64,000 nucleotides of DNA from Anseranas semipalmata. Lineage: Eukaryota; Chordata; Aves; Anseriformes; Anseranatidae. Location: NCBI GenBank assembly GCA_013399115.1, contig VXAA01003837.1, positions 1,285,173 to 1,349,172 of the forward strand, given 5' to 3'. Made by a program: the position numbers and the translations under genes. Below are positions 51,805 to 62,723 of this stretch, piece after piece. The notes beneath the pieces were generated by a model. It saw nothing but the letters and a program-made list of their open reading frames with translations, was not told where the DNA came from and did no database searches. Positions within the stretch are counted from its first letter, which is position 1. The number at the start of each line of letters is the position of its first letter.

Positions 51805-52003
51805 AAATGTGTAGAAGCTCATGCTTGCCAAGGTTCATGCTCTGGTAGTTCTGCGAGGCACAATCTTTTAAAATCAGGACTCTGGAGCACAGAAGATATG
51901 CTCTTAGCAGTTGGTATCTGGAGGGAGCTTGGCTATTCATCCCTCAAGATGCAGAGATGCTTCCCTTCCCTCCTCCAGCACCAGAAACATCTTATACCAT
52001 GCT
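51805..52003 (+). other. Weak exon-like segment
   Basis: A good acceptor-like tract (TTTTTCATGTCATTTCAG, AG at 51803-51804) is followed by an open frame. The frame passes a GCT|GTAAGA donor-like site at 52003/52004 and stops at about 52026. The peptide is cysteine-containing but matches nothing I know. The donor context is poor. Confidence 0.12.
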
Positions 52004-52027
52004 GTAAGAACAGAAAACTAAGATGAA

Positions 52028-53297
52028 TAGCTTACACACTACTGCTGTGTGAGGAGACCATTATATATGAAAAAGCTAACATTTACAGTTGAACAAACTA
52101 AGTCTGTATTAAAAATATGATGGTGTTACAAAGTAAAAAAAAAAAAAGTGATTTGTCTTCATTTTCCTTCTAGTACAGAGGTTACTAGTTACCCACTGCT
52201 GTAGTGTCCAAGCACTTAGAACAAAGTCATTGCAAGTGGAATTCACGATGTCTCCCTGAGCCTGGGAAAGGAAGTTGAAAGAGAAATAAAAGCCCTGTTT
52301 TACCTAGGTTTAATTCTACGGTTCAATTTTTTTGTTGTCTTTTTTATTTTCCAACCAGTAAGTTGCACCATCTTCTTAAGATTTGAAATTGTTTATTTGT
52401 CAGCTGTAGACTGAGTAGGAAAGATTTTCATCATGGCTGTACGTTTTAGTGGTGGAAGGACCTTTTAGAAGAAGACTGCAACGCACCAGTGATGCTATGC
52501 CTTAAGAAGTTCTCTTCTTTCAATAAACTGTTTTAAAACATCACTTAGACCCTATGCCACAGATTCATGAGAATCAGCAATGCCTCTGCTGTCAGTTCTT
52601 CTTACTACCCATTTGCAAATGAAAAGCAAAACAACACAACAAAGAAGCCTGGTTTCTCCTTCCTCCTCACTGTGATCAAAGCTGTACTCTTTCCCTTCCG
52701 CACGCTAGAACTGCTCTGTCAGAACCCGCTGCACAAAAATAAATGGTCCACATGGACTAAGAGAGCACAAGAACCATTGCTCGTTCCTTACTTGCTCAGA
52801 AGAGACTTCACTCGGCTTTGAGCCACACATCAGCTGCAGGCTGAAGTCGAGCCTAATCCTTTTGTCCAAGTTGTTCCCAAGGCCACCCTCACTTAGGCTA
52901 CATTTGTTATCGTTGTTGGGTTTTTCCCCCCACTCTTCAAATAGGTTAAACAAAGTTAGTGATTAGGCAAGTAACATTTTTGGAATCCCTGAGGACGGAA
53001 GGAGGAAATATGCAAGGTAGTAATGACAAGAGAAGTGGTTTCAACTCCAGCTTACTCTGCTAAAAGCCTCATAAGAAGATGAGACTCCTCTGGCCCTTGA
53101 TTTGCCAGCAAGCAGACTGCAGCAACCAGCAGCGACTGAAATCCAGTTTCTGCCTCCAGTCACAGATGTGCAAGTGTCCACATTGCGTCACCTATTGCCT
53201 GAAACCCTCACAAGAACCTGTTTTGTGTTAGAAAAGGTCAGCTTCCCTGTGCCGTAAGAAAATCTGTGTTTCCAGCTAGGTGTGGCCCAGGAAAACC
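52028..53297. other. Unique non-coding stretch
   Basis: An A-run near 52135-52147 and short chance frames only. Confidence 0.5.
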
Positions 53298-53537
53298 ATG
53301 CTTATCTTGTGTCTGCATCTCCTAGGCTTTTTGTTTGCTGAAACGGGGAAAAGAAAAACCTTGGATCTAGATCCCGAGGTCTTTCCCAGGTGGCTGGATC
53401 TACACCTACTACACACACAACCTTTTGGGGGAAACTGGTATCTGCAAGGACTGAAACAATTCACGTGGGGATTAATGGAAAGCAGGAGCCCCAAAAGAAG
53501 TAATTCTAGGTGCTCTCTGACACTTTGCTTCTGTTGA
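53298..53537 (+). CDS. Candidate small ORF for a secreted peptide-like protein (79 aa), unproven
   Basis: The ATG at 53298 has A at -3, a favourable Kozak position. The N-terminus MLILCLHLLGFLFAET looks like a signal peptide with a plausible cut after FA. It is followed by GKRK, a glycine plus dibasic pattern seen in amidated neuropeptide precursors. Near the C-terminus SPKRSNSR precedes a short tail with three cysteines (CSLTLCFC). I recognise no family. No intron-exon context is clear, and a frame of similar length on the opposite strand overlaps it. Signal-like starts also arise by chance in 64 kb, so the call is speculative. I chose this ATG rather than the upstream non-ATG start because it begins the hydrophobic stretch. 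Confidence 0.15.
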   Translation: MLILCLHLLGFLFAETGKRKTLDLDPEVFPRWLDLHLLHTQPFGGNWYLQGLKQFTWGLMESRSPKRSNSRCSLTLCFC

Positions 53538-53554
53538 AAGGACTGGGCACACAA

Positions 53555-56500
53555 AGGAGAGGAGATGTCCCTGATCTTCCCAGGACTAGCTACAGGAGCC
53601 CAGTGGACAAGTAAGATTTCACTGGAGGAAAGCTCGCATGATCAATTCCTCAGCCTCTCTCCTAAACCCTATTGACAGGAGGTGTTCGCAGGGTGCTTCA
53701 GAGAAAACACAAACACTAATCTGAAAAACAGTTGGGGAGTAGGAGTGGAAAATTCCTAAATTCTTAACAGTGCAGCATGCAGTGTTTCAACAGCTTTTGT
53801 GAAAGCTTTTTGAAAACATCAACAAGCCGTGCAGCTCCCAGCACTTTGCAAAATAAATGTACCCAAATATTAAGGCCACAGAGGTGACTTTGTCAACCAG
53901 CAGAAAACATGACAACAGCAAAGCAGGGAATGCGGGGGAAGTTGTTTGGAATTTTTATTATTGTCAACTACGGAGATAAAAACGCAGACAGAGCTCAGCA
54001 TTTACTCCCACAGGAAAATCACATTCGGCCTGGAAGTCTACTTTAAAAGAAAAACAACAAATAACAGAAAGCGAGCAGGAAAAAATAAAGGCTTTTGAGC
54101 CAATTTCTCCGTTCCCTACTTGGCGCAAGACCTCAAGAAGGAAGGGAAAAGCTAGCTTTAAGGCATCTTTTCACCTTCTGTGCTCTAACCACCAGATCAG
54201 CTTGGACCAGAACAGAGACTCGAGCTATTCCTACCAGTGACTGGTTTAACCTTGACACCAAAAAGGGAGCTCCCCTTCCCCCCAAGTTTCGTGCCACCCT
54301 CTAACAAAGTGCACAACCCTGCAATTAGCAGTCCAGGGAGCAAAAACAGCTAAAAAAAAAGACCCTTAAAAAAAGTATTTTTCTGTCTGAATTGGCTTAG
54401 GCCTGGATTGCAATGGAGGAAGTGAGAATGTGCAAGGCAGGGTCCGCAGAGCGGCGGAGGAAAGCTGTTCCTCTCGGTGCCACCAAGCCACTGGGTCACC
54501 TCAGCTGCAATGTCAGCTGCCCCCGTTCTCTACTACAGCAACACCCTTCCCACGGATGCCAGAGATCAGCACCTTCCTCTCATACCTCCTCCCTGGAGAT
54601 GTTTGTCCCCATACAGGCATACACCTGTTGGGTTCAGCCAGCGCCAGCCCTCTCCTCAAACTCTTTTTCCTCACTGCTTAAACTGCAGGTTGGCACAAAG
54701 ACAAAACCAAGTGGAAATTGTGTGCACTCATACTGTTTTAAAGCGTGTGGTGGAAAACCTAAAAGGAATTTCAGTTTTTTGGGGCCATTAATGTTCAAAG
54801 AGCAGCTTTTGGTATCAGGCCTCCATCTGGGCTGTACCCAGGATTCCCATCTCGAAGTCACTGAACCTTGTCACATTTTATCTTACAGTCCTCAAAGGCA
54901 GTAGCACATCGAGTATGATCCATTTTTTAAACATACAAAGCAAAGGAATATACTTTCCATATGCTTGTCATATGCTTAGTTCAAGTCCCATTGCCAACTC
55001 TCAGCACAGCTGATACGCGATGTATTTGTAGGGCTTGACCTTCAAAGAGTTTAATCTCAACTGTGCATTTCTGGCTGCTTAATTTGTGCGTGGCCTCTAC
55101 GAGTGTTTGTACACACTGAGCAATTATACTTGAAAACTTCTATTTTTTCAAATACTTACCTGATATCCCATCATAAAAAATATGTTGTACAACATAGCTA
55201 CAAAATATTGTAAACCCCCCCCCCCTTTTTTTAAAGGAGCACATAGGCACAGTAAGGGCTACAGAAACTACAAATAAGAAATACCAAGACTGAAAAATGG
55301 TAAAGCTAACAGAATTACGTTACAAATGCACACACTACTTTCACATACCGTAACATGGATTTTATCACTGTAGTGTTTGAACTTTCTCCAATTAAACAGT
55401 TTCTTCCTTCCCTCTCCAAGTATAAAAGAAACAAATCTATTAGTTTAATTGGATTATAAATAGCATACGGAAACAAAAATTATGTTAACACTTCTAGATT
55501 GTTGAGTTTCGTTAAACTGTCTTCTGACCACAAGTATCCTTTCTAGACCTAAAGTGTTTCTGTATTTTTTTTTTAATGAAAATTACTTAAGTGATGAATA
55601 ATGACATATTGCAAACAAACAAACAGAAAACAGCTGCATGGTGTTCAACAGGAAATTTTTCATTTTCCCCCAAAAAACTCAAAAAATTCTTTTTCTATCT
55701 TCAACATAAGTGGAAAAGTGAAGTCCATCAGAGGTAGAAGAGAAACCAAGGATGCTTTCCAACTAGTCCTAATGGTTACATTCCCAATGGGCCATCAGAA
55801 GAAACTTCCACATGTATGCCATTCCCAGGTGGTCTATATTGCACAACTAAAGCTGAATCCTGGAGCTGCCGAAGGAGCAAGCTGGGCTTGCCTGCCTCCT
55901 TGTGGGATGGGGAGTAGGACGTATGTTTCTGACCATAGAAATTCATGCTTCTTCAGAATTAGAGACATTTCAGTCTGAGATACTCTGGGGAAGAATAACC
56001 TTTCTACAGCACCAAGTTAACTCAAGAGATGAAATGTTTAGCCCAAGCCTGCTCACTCTTACACAGATGAGCTAGTTACCAATGCTGCCTTGGCAGCTGG
56101 GGTTAAAAGGCAGTCATGAAGCAAGCTACCAGAGTAGGCATGTTCAAACCAGTGTCCCACCACAACAGCCAAGAACAAATATCCTCCCACAACTCTCTTA
56201 AGATTCCTTCCACTAACATCATCTCTCATGTTATTTCCTCTGGGCTCTCAGACTGGATGTAATTTCCCGATATACGTAGGACAAATTACAGTTCTTACCC
56301 TCACTAAAATTCTCTTTCTGATGCTAATGGATTGCTTCTGCCATGATGCTCCAAGAACTAAGGAGAGATGAGTTGTGTCAGGTCCTGCTCCCAAAGGGTT
56401 AAGATGTTTTAAAAGCCCTGCAGTCAACTACTGCTATACCACATCCTCTTCCTACTGTTGCACTTCTGTCCAACACAACTGGAGTATAGCGTAGTGCCAA

Positions 56501-57310
56501 TTATTAATCAGGTAATTTCTCTTCCATTTGCATATGCTTGAAGCTGCTGTGGATGCCAACCTCAGCGCTAGGACTGCATACGCAGTCTTCCACTACACCT
56601 TTGTACGTGGCTTTTTGTGACAAATCATCATTATCCAGCATGAAGGTGGACACTCTACCTTGTACTACAAGCTCCCTGTGCAAGTTATTAACGATTAACA
56701 GCAATTTCCTACCTTTATATTCACATCTCCATTGCCCATGCACTTTGAAAAACAGTATCTAACACAAACGACATGGCTTTCAGAAGTTTCTACTTTACCC
56801 CTGGGCAAAAACAATAAACACCTCGATGGAGCTTTTATCAATCAATTTTCATTTAGTTTCTTTCTATTAAAAAGTCTTAAGATGCTATACTTAACATCAG
56901 GAACAACAGCAATGTACTTCAAGGCAAAACAACAGTATTACTCAAAAGAATGTGATTGGTATGGTCTGCAATTTGTGGAGGTAAACCACATTGATCAACT
57001 TTATTGCAAATCACAGTGTATCATGGGATTCTTTTTTTTTTTTCCAAATATAAAGCAGAGAACATTACTCTCTGACTTGAAAGGATTTTATTTTGTATTA
57101 AATTGGTGAGGTAGCAAACACTATTGCATATACATTTACCAAATAAGAAAAGCCATATATACGGGACAGCATACAATGTCACATAATTATGTTTTAATTT
57201 CCCTGAGGAGTAGCTATGAAGGCGCAGACACCCCATTCCTAACCAAACTCTAATTACTATATTAATAGTCGATGCAAATCAACATTTTGATCCTGGATTG
57301 ATTTAACAGC
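53555..57310. other. Unique non-coding stretch
   Basis: No gene recognised. A C-run of eleven followed by T-run at 55215-55232. The 163-codon frame at 54413-54904 has no recognisable domain. Confidence 0.5.
55215..55232 (+). repeat. Homopolymer tract C11 then T7
   Basis: Adjacent C and T runs. Prone to sequencing length error. Confidence 0.9.
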
Positions 57311-57311
57311 C

Positions 57312-57407
57312 TGACCCAGTCCAAACAGGCGGTGTAAATCCAAAGCCGTTCCTATGAAGTCCCTCTGATTCTACACCAATCTGTTTGAAATCAGAAACTT
57401 GGCCCCA
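57312..57407. repeat. Relic of another palindromic dispersed repeat
   Basis: Blocks GGCGGTGTAAATCCAAAG, CCTATGAAGTC and TCTGATTCTACACCAAT are followed by GAAATCAGAAACTTGGCCCC. They keep the order of a palindromic amniote repeat I recall: arms 'gtgtaaatc...gatttacac' around a 'cattgaagtcaatg' centre, ending in 'tttggcccc'. The inverted pair GTGTAAATC / GATTCTACAC is still visible. I do not assign a library name. Confidence 0.48.
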
Positions 57408-59160
57408 AATGCTAAAAAGCACGGAACAGCTGCCTATTGATGTGTGCACAGATTTTAAAGCTTGATGCAACAGCGTTAGCATATTGATTCCCCGCCCCCC
57501 CCAGGAATTTGCAAGGAAAGAAATAGAAATTCAGTGTTTGATCCCTAATCTGAGCAAACTTCAGGGTTTGCTTACGGTTTGGTACAGAAAAACAAAGAAA
57601 GGGAGAAAAGAACACACCAATTTCAGATTGAACCAGGCGGTTACAGATGGACTGCACTGACCACAAAGAAGACAAGCGGCTCTTTAAAGTTAAAAAAGAA
57701 AATAAATATGGGTTGGAAATTGTTTTCTTAGAGCGAAACATCTTACAATGAAATTACTACTGAGGATATCCAACGACTACCACTGTGGGGAAAGAAGCCT
57801 CTACAAATGGGCTGTTTAAACACAGAAGAAATCCCATTAAATATTCTTAATCAAACCCAAGGTCTCATTGGGATTACAAATTCCTTAGGTACCAATGAGA
57901 CAGACATCTAACATGGGTCTTGCCCAGCTTCTATACAAGTAAACTGAAGACATCCCACTAATCCCAAAAGGCATTAGATAAGGTCTGGGTCTGAGATAAC
58001 CAAAACTGGCAAAAAGGATCATGGTGAAGTTTGGATTTACAATTAATGGAGATGCTAGCGTTAGCAGTTGATCGATTGTACCTAATGCTGAGTTTGGAAC
58101 CGGAGCAATTCCAAGGGAAACCAGTTTGCATGTTTCTGTTTTCTCTCTCTCTCTTTTTTTTTTTTTTTTTTTTAGCAAAAGCAGATTCTTTTATATACAA
58201 ATTCCAGGGCTTTTCAAAACGAAAGAGTGCAGTGTTAGCATGTTTTAAAGTTCACCTTGTCACTCAAAATCTTGACCATACTTTGGGCTAAGCATCCAGA
58301 GCCAAGGGGGTTGAATTCCCAAACACCAGAACTGTCAGTGGGGCAATTCTAAGACTCTGCCTTGGAATTTATCTTAGGATGCAAGAACACCTTGGGATCC
58401 CAATATTTCCTTTATAGTACTTCAAGGAACAGAATAATACTCCCCACCCTAAGTTGGATAGTTACACAGACAAGAATTCAGGGGTTGAAAACTACTGCTT
58501 TAAAATCCACTTATGAATGCCCACTGTGTGTCTGGGTCTTTTCCAGCCCCACTACTCCAGGGAAGTTTTCTTCAGTCTTGTCCTTTCTCCCTTCAGCCCA
58601 AAAGTCAGGGCGAAGAACCTTCTCCGGGCTCTCAGAGAGGGCAGGGGCCAGAGAGCATCAGGGAGTTCAGGTGCTGAAGAGCAAGAGGGACTCCTGAGCA
58701 AGGGGGCATGAGAGCTGTTCTCATACCTCCCATCCTCACTTTTGGCCCCGGGGTGCACTATGCACTATCAATTCCTCCTCTTGTGCCATTACCCTCAGCA
58801 CAAAAGCCTCCCCCCACACAAAGGACTGCATTTCAGAAAACTTTGTTTCTGCTTCTGTGACCCCAGAGAAATCAATTCCACAAACACACAAGCCAGCATC
58901 ACTCACCAGCCTCTGATACCAAGCACCAGGAGGGACAGCATCCCTCCTGCCTCTCTCCTCCCAGCCCTAGAGATGGGTCCCACCCAGTTCTTTGCTTTGG
59001 AGGTGGTGTTCATCAGTCCCGTCCATAACCCCATGCAACTCTCTAACACAGCAAGAAAGCTGTCTGTTGCCAGCGTTCAACTACCAGAACAATTCAGCAC
59101 TCTGGTAACTGCCTCAACCTCCTTGTTATTCTTGCTCTGTTTTCCCTTCTCAAGGTCCTT
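57408..59160. other. Unique non-coding stretch with CT and T tract
   Basis: C-rich run near 57491-57502. A CT repeat runs directly into T20 at 58142-58173. The frame at 58742-59203 (153 codons) has no recognisable domain and runs into the repeat relic at 59162. Confidence 0.5.
58142..58173 (+). repeat. (CT)n followed by T20
   Basis: TCTCTCTCTCTC at 58142-58153, then 20 T. No SINE or processed-gene sequence is recognisable at its flank, so it is treated as simple sequence. Confidence 0.9.
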
Positions 59161-59161
59161 C

Positions 59162-59262
59162 ATTATTTATAATGCAATAGCATGTAGAAGCCCCGTGTGC
59201 TAGGTACTGCAAAATGGATAGAACAAACAGAAAATCTGCTTCCCAAAGAGATCATACCTTCA
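59162..59262 (+). repeat. Fragment of an old dispersed amniote repeat
   Basis: ATTATTTATAATGCAATAGC, then ATGTAGAAGCCCC, then GTGTGCTAGGTACTGCAAAA, then ATAGAACAAACAG, and CTTCCCAAAGAGATCATACC. This is the block order of a repeat I recall in turtles and birds ('tagaggccccattgtgctaggcactgtacaaacac...cagtccctgccccaaagagcttaca'). The class is not asserted. The internal 'cagtccctg' block is degraded. Confidence 0.5.
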
Positions 59263-60230
59263 GAGTCTACCTTTGCATTTCAGCAAAAAAAAATTTTACT
59301 CCCCCATCCCCTCTTTTATCACCCCTGTAAATTGCTGATAATCCTCTTAATGATTTGTTTGAACAGAAATTAAAATACATACAAAATACTTAATATCATG
59401 TCCTTAGAAACAAATTCATCTGCAGTGTACTGGAATAAGCATGAAACTGGTACATAACCACATCATTTGCAGGCTTTCCCCTCATCACATACCCCAACTC
59501 CATACTGAGAAGAGCACTTAAACTCAGCCAGTGCCCATGGGAAGCAGACCAGCGGCTATTTTTTGACATGAACACAGAACGATGAAAACATTTTCCTGCT
59601 CAGTATTTAAATCTTGGCTACTACTGAAGTCTGCACAAGGCTACGTGGAGTGCCAGCTCCAGCATGACCCGCTCTTTCCAGGCATAGCTCTGCAGGATTC
59701 CCAGAGGAGCACAGCGCAAACAGCTCATTCCAGGAGTCCTTTACATGCGGACACGGGCTGCGTTAAGGCACTCTGGGAAGTTCAAGAGCAGGTTAAGCTG
59801 CGTACATACATACGCAGCTCTGTGAAATCCTCATCTTCAGTTGGAGAGTTAAGTGTTTCCACAGCGAACATAATAAATAACAGAGACAGCAACCGTGTGC
59901 CAACTCCTTTCGGTACTGACACAGGTGTGAAATTGTGCTTGCACCTGAGTTTTCTGTGAACTAGTTAGCAATTCCATTGGACTACTAATATGAAAAAAAA
60001 TTAGACAACTCTTCTAGCATAACTGCGCTTTCCAGCACTGCTTCCAAAGCTGGAAACATGGGTCAACACGGGAAATATTTCACATGGCACCTCACCAGTG
60101 CGGAAACAATTGCTAAGCATGATCTAGTGTCATCCAGATTAGCTCCCGCTGGTGCCTGGATTCAAATTAATGGGTTACCCTCATGGCAAATGTCACAGAA
60201 AAACCTTGCCAGGAAACAGCTTACCATAAC

Positions 60231-60269
<39 letters not shown>

Positions 60270-60270
60270 T
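60231..60270 (+). repeat. AAT microsatellite, about 13 units
   Basis: Uninterrupted AAT units over 40 bases, the longest clean microsatellite in the window. Likely polymorphic. Confidence 0.97.
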
Positions 60271-60502
60271 CATCTTGAATGAGGGATTCCATTTCAGTCA
60301 GAAGGTTCCTTCCCATAGCCTCTGTCTGAGCACAGCTTGGGAAATACTTTTGGGAAATGAGATCAAACACATAAACACCAACTTACATACACAAGGAGCC
60401 AACAAGGCATCTAAGCACTCTGTGCACTCAAGATCACCAAGGCAATTCCTACCCCCCAAGCCCATTTCCTTTCTTTAATATTTCTTGTTCGATTCAAAAT
60501 AT

Positions 60503-60525
60503 TGAAAGGTATATAGTACCTTTCA
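60503..60525. repeat. 9-bp inverted repeat, 5-nt loop
   Basis: TGAAAGGTA at 60503-60511 pairs with TACCTTTCA at 60517-60525; loop TATAG. Role unknown. Confidence 0.88.
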
Positions 60526-61100
60526 GAAATGAGAATGTCAACACCAAGCAGTTTCAAAAGGCTTTGCAGTTGCTCGTTTTCTGGAAGAAGTTTAAACTCT
60601 GACAAACAATGGTCTAGGATGGGAGAATACTTCACATTGTCTCTAAAAATAATGCAACAAGCTTCTGGAAATCCACAGAGAAAGGGCTGTAGGTTTTCCA
60701 CACTGTACCTTACCCACAGTCTTCCATCTTCAGAATGACAGAATTCACATTTTAATTAGATTGGTATAGTTTAAGGTTCCTCTTAAGTCTCCTCTTTTGG
60801 ATCCAAGGGGCTGAACTGGTAGAGAATTACTCTTTTTGTAGGGGTCTTCCTCAGCTAGTTTAACTCTTCTCGTAAATGCCAGTCAACACCAAGAATGGCA
60901 CAGGAATGTGCAGTTAGAGGTAAGATGGATAACAGGACTGCTCTGTTTGACGGGAGCTGGGCATTAAAGCACCACACTCAAATTTGGATTATTCCTCTTG
61001 CTGCAGTGAAATTCTGGGTTAAGCGTTACAAGGTAAGACCTGCGATTCACTGCTGCGGGACAAGGCAGTGTTAACCAGTGGATGCTCTGCAGTAAAACCA
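60526..61100. other. Unique non-coding stretch
   Basis: Nothing recognised beyond short chance frames. Confidence 0.5.
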
Positions 61101-61480
61101 TCATAGCGTCTCCCAGGGACAGCAAGAGACGTGCTCTGAGCTCCCCGCCGGGTACGTGACACTCTCCAGCTGCATCGTCGCCCGGTAAGAGACTTGACAC
61201 CTCAAACTACCCCTGCTGCTTACCCTCAAGCTCCATGCCAGAAGCTGCCATTTCATCCTACCAGCCAGCAGGACCGCTCGTCTGACACTAGGTTAGGTTA
61301 ACCTCTTCAGCTAACCAGTCTTTGCTAACCTCCAATGCTGGTGGAAACGAGCGAGGGGAGGATCACGCGCCCAGCCTGATGGCAGCCCCAAGGGCAGCAC
61401 CCCGGGCAGGGACGTGGTCACCACTTCTCTCACCGCAGCTGGAGCTGGGAGAAAGCACCCGTGCAACCTTGTGAACAAAG
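61101..61480. other. Moderately GC-rich stretch
   Basis: GC content and CpG rise by eye. A 10-bp palindrome AGGTTAACCT sits at 61295-61304. No exon recognised. Confidence 0.35.
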
Positions 61481-62139
61481 CAGATGGGAAACTGGCTTCC
61501 TGTGAGGTGGAACTGCTACACTTACTATTTAACTTAATATTAGATGGAATCAGAAATTGATCTATTTTAGGAATTAAAAGTCCTTTCCTCTACTCTTATA
61601 GTATTAAGACTAGGAAAAAAAATAGTTAAAACCCAGTTTACTTATCTTTTCTGCTGTTTGTTTAATCCTGTATGCCAGATGGCTTGGAACATGAAAACAG
61701 ATCCACAAGATGACACATAATCCTGCAAATATTCAGTGCCTGGACCTCCGGTGGAGCTTGCTAGAAGTCCCATGCACATGGTGCCTGAACGACTCTCTTA
61801 TTTCTGTTTATGATCAGTTTCACTTTCTCATTCTCCCACATTAAAAAAGTACTGCCACATACAGGCTACAAAGAATGTACATCCCACACATAGCTGCTCT
61901 ACAAATGGGTTTTCTTCACAATCAGGATCAGAAAACAGTGTTGTCCACCTCTTTTCCATAAATGACTCTCTATAAACCACTACGCCTGTCAAGCCTCTCA
62001 ATTTCTTCCCTTTAAAAGTTTAGTACTTACCAAATTATTTCTAAAGGTGACTTCCCCTTCCTGGTCCATCTGATCTTCTACCATGAGTTAATACGTGATG
62101 CCGAGTCTTTAGCATCACACTGATTTCCGTAGCACCACA
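61481..62139. other. AT-rich non-coding stretch
   Basis: Nothing recognised. Confidence 0.5.
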
Positions 62140-62690
62140 CCGTGAAGTTACAGGCACAGGAAAGACCAGAGCCACACGCCCCCCAGCTGCCAGCTACACA
62201 CCGAGCACACCCCCAGCACGGGCGAGCAGCAAGTGCCCTTCTTCCCCTTCCCCACGGGCCTTTTCCACCTTCTCCAGGGAGGAGCTCACCAGGCTTTCCT
62301 GCAGCTCTTGAGGGAGCCGCACACAGCTGCTGCCTGGCCTTGCCACCACTGCTGTGCTCCTGCCCGCCCTCTCTCCTCACCCTTCTCCCCTCAGAGCAAG
62401 GCCTGGGCACATTCCCCCTCACACACGCCCTTGCTAGGGCTCTGAGCACACCTGCTGCAGCAGAAGCAGCAGCCGAGCTGGAACGGCGGCTCCGAGCAAG
62501 CACAAACGTGCACGTGTGCCGTATGAGGAACACAAAGGTTAACGCGGCCTCGTGCACGCGTTCACCAGCTTCCCCTCCAGATGGGGCAGGACCTCCCAGA
62601 CAACCATCCGCAGCACTTCTCCGCATTCCTGCTCGCCTGGATCCGCCTGCGTGGATCCACGGGAGTCTGAGGCAACCCCAGGAACAAGCT
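62140..62690. other. GC-rich, CpG-containing segment; possible regulatory island
   Basis: Clearly more GC-rich than its flanks. CpGs are concentrated at about 62480-62650 (GGAACGGCGGCTCCGAG, GTGCACGCGTTC). Long frames exist on both strands (plus 62142-62723, minus 62713-62078), as expected when stop codons are rare by composition. Neither peptide shows a domain, and both are rich in Ala, Pro, Ser and Arg. It could be a promoter island of an unseen transcript. No TATA box, splice signals or known motif decides this. Confidence 0.3.
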
Positions 62691-62723
62691 AAACAGTTTG
62701 TAAACAAATTCATGCTCCCTTGA

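Noticed and set aside
54413..54904. 163-codon plus-strand open frame with an ATG
   Set aside because: Three frames overlap here, the peptide matches no family I know, and there is no promoter or splice evidence.
58142..58200. T20 tract as the poly(A) tail of a minus-strand retrocopy
   Set aside because: No recognisable processed-gene or SINE sequence lies next to it, and the CT repeat on its other side points to simple sequence.
58742..59203. 153-codon frame ending in a repeat
   Set aside because: The C-terminal part lies in an old dispersed repeat and the rest matches nothing known.
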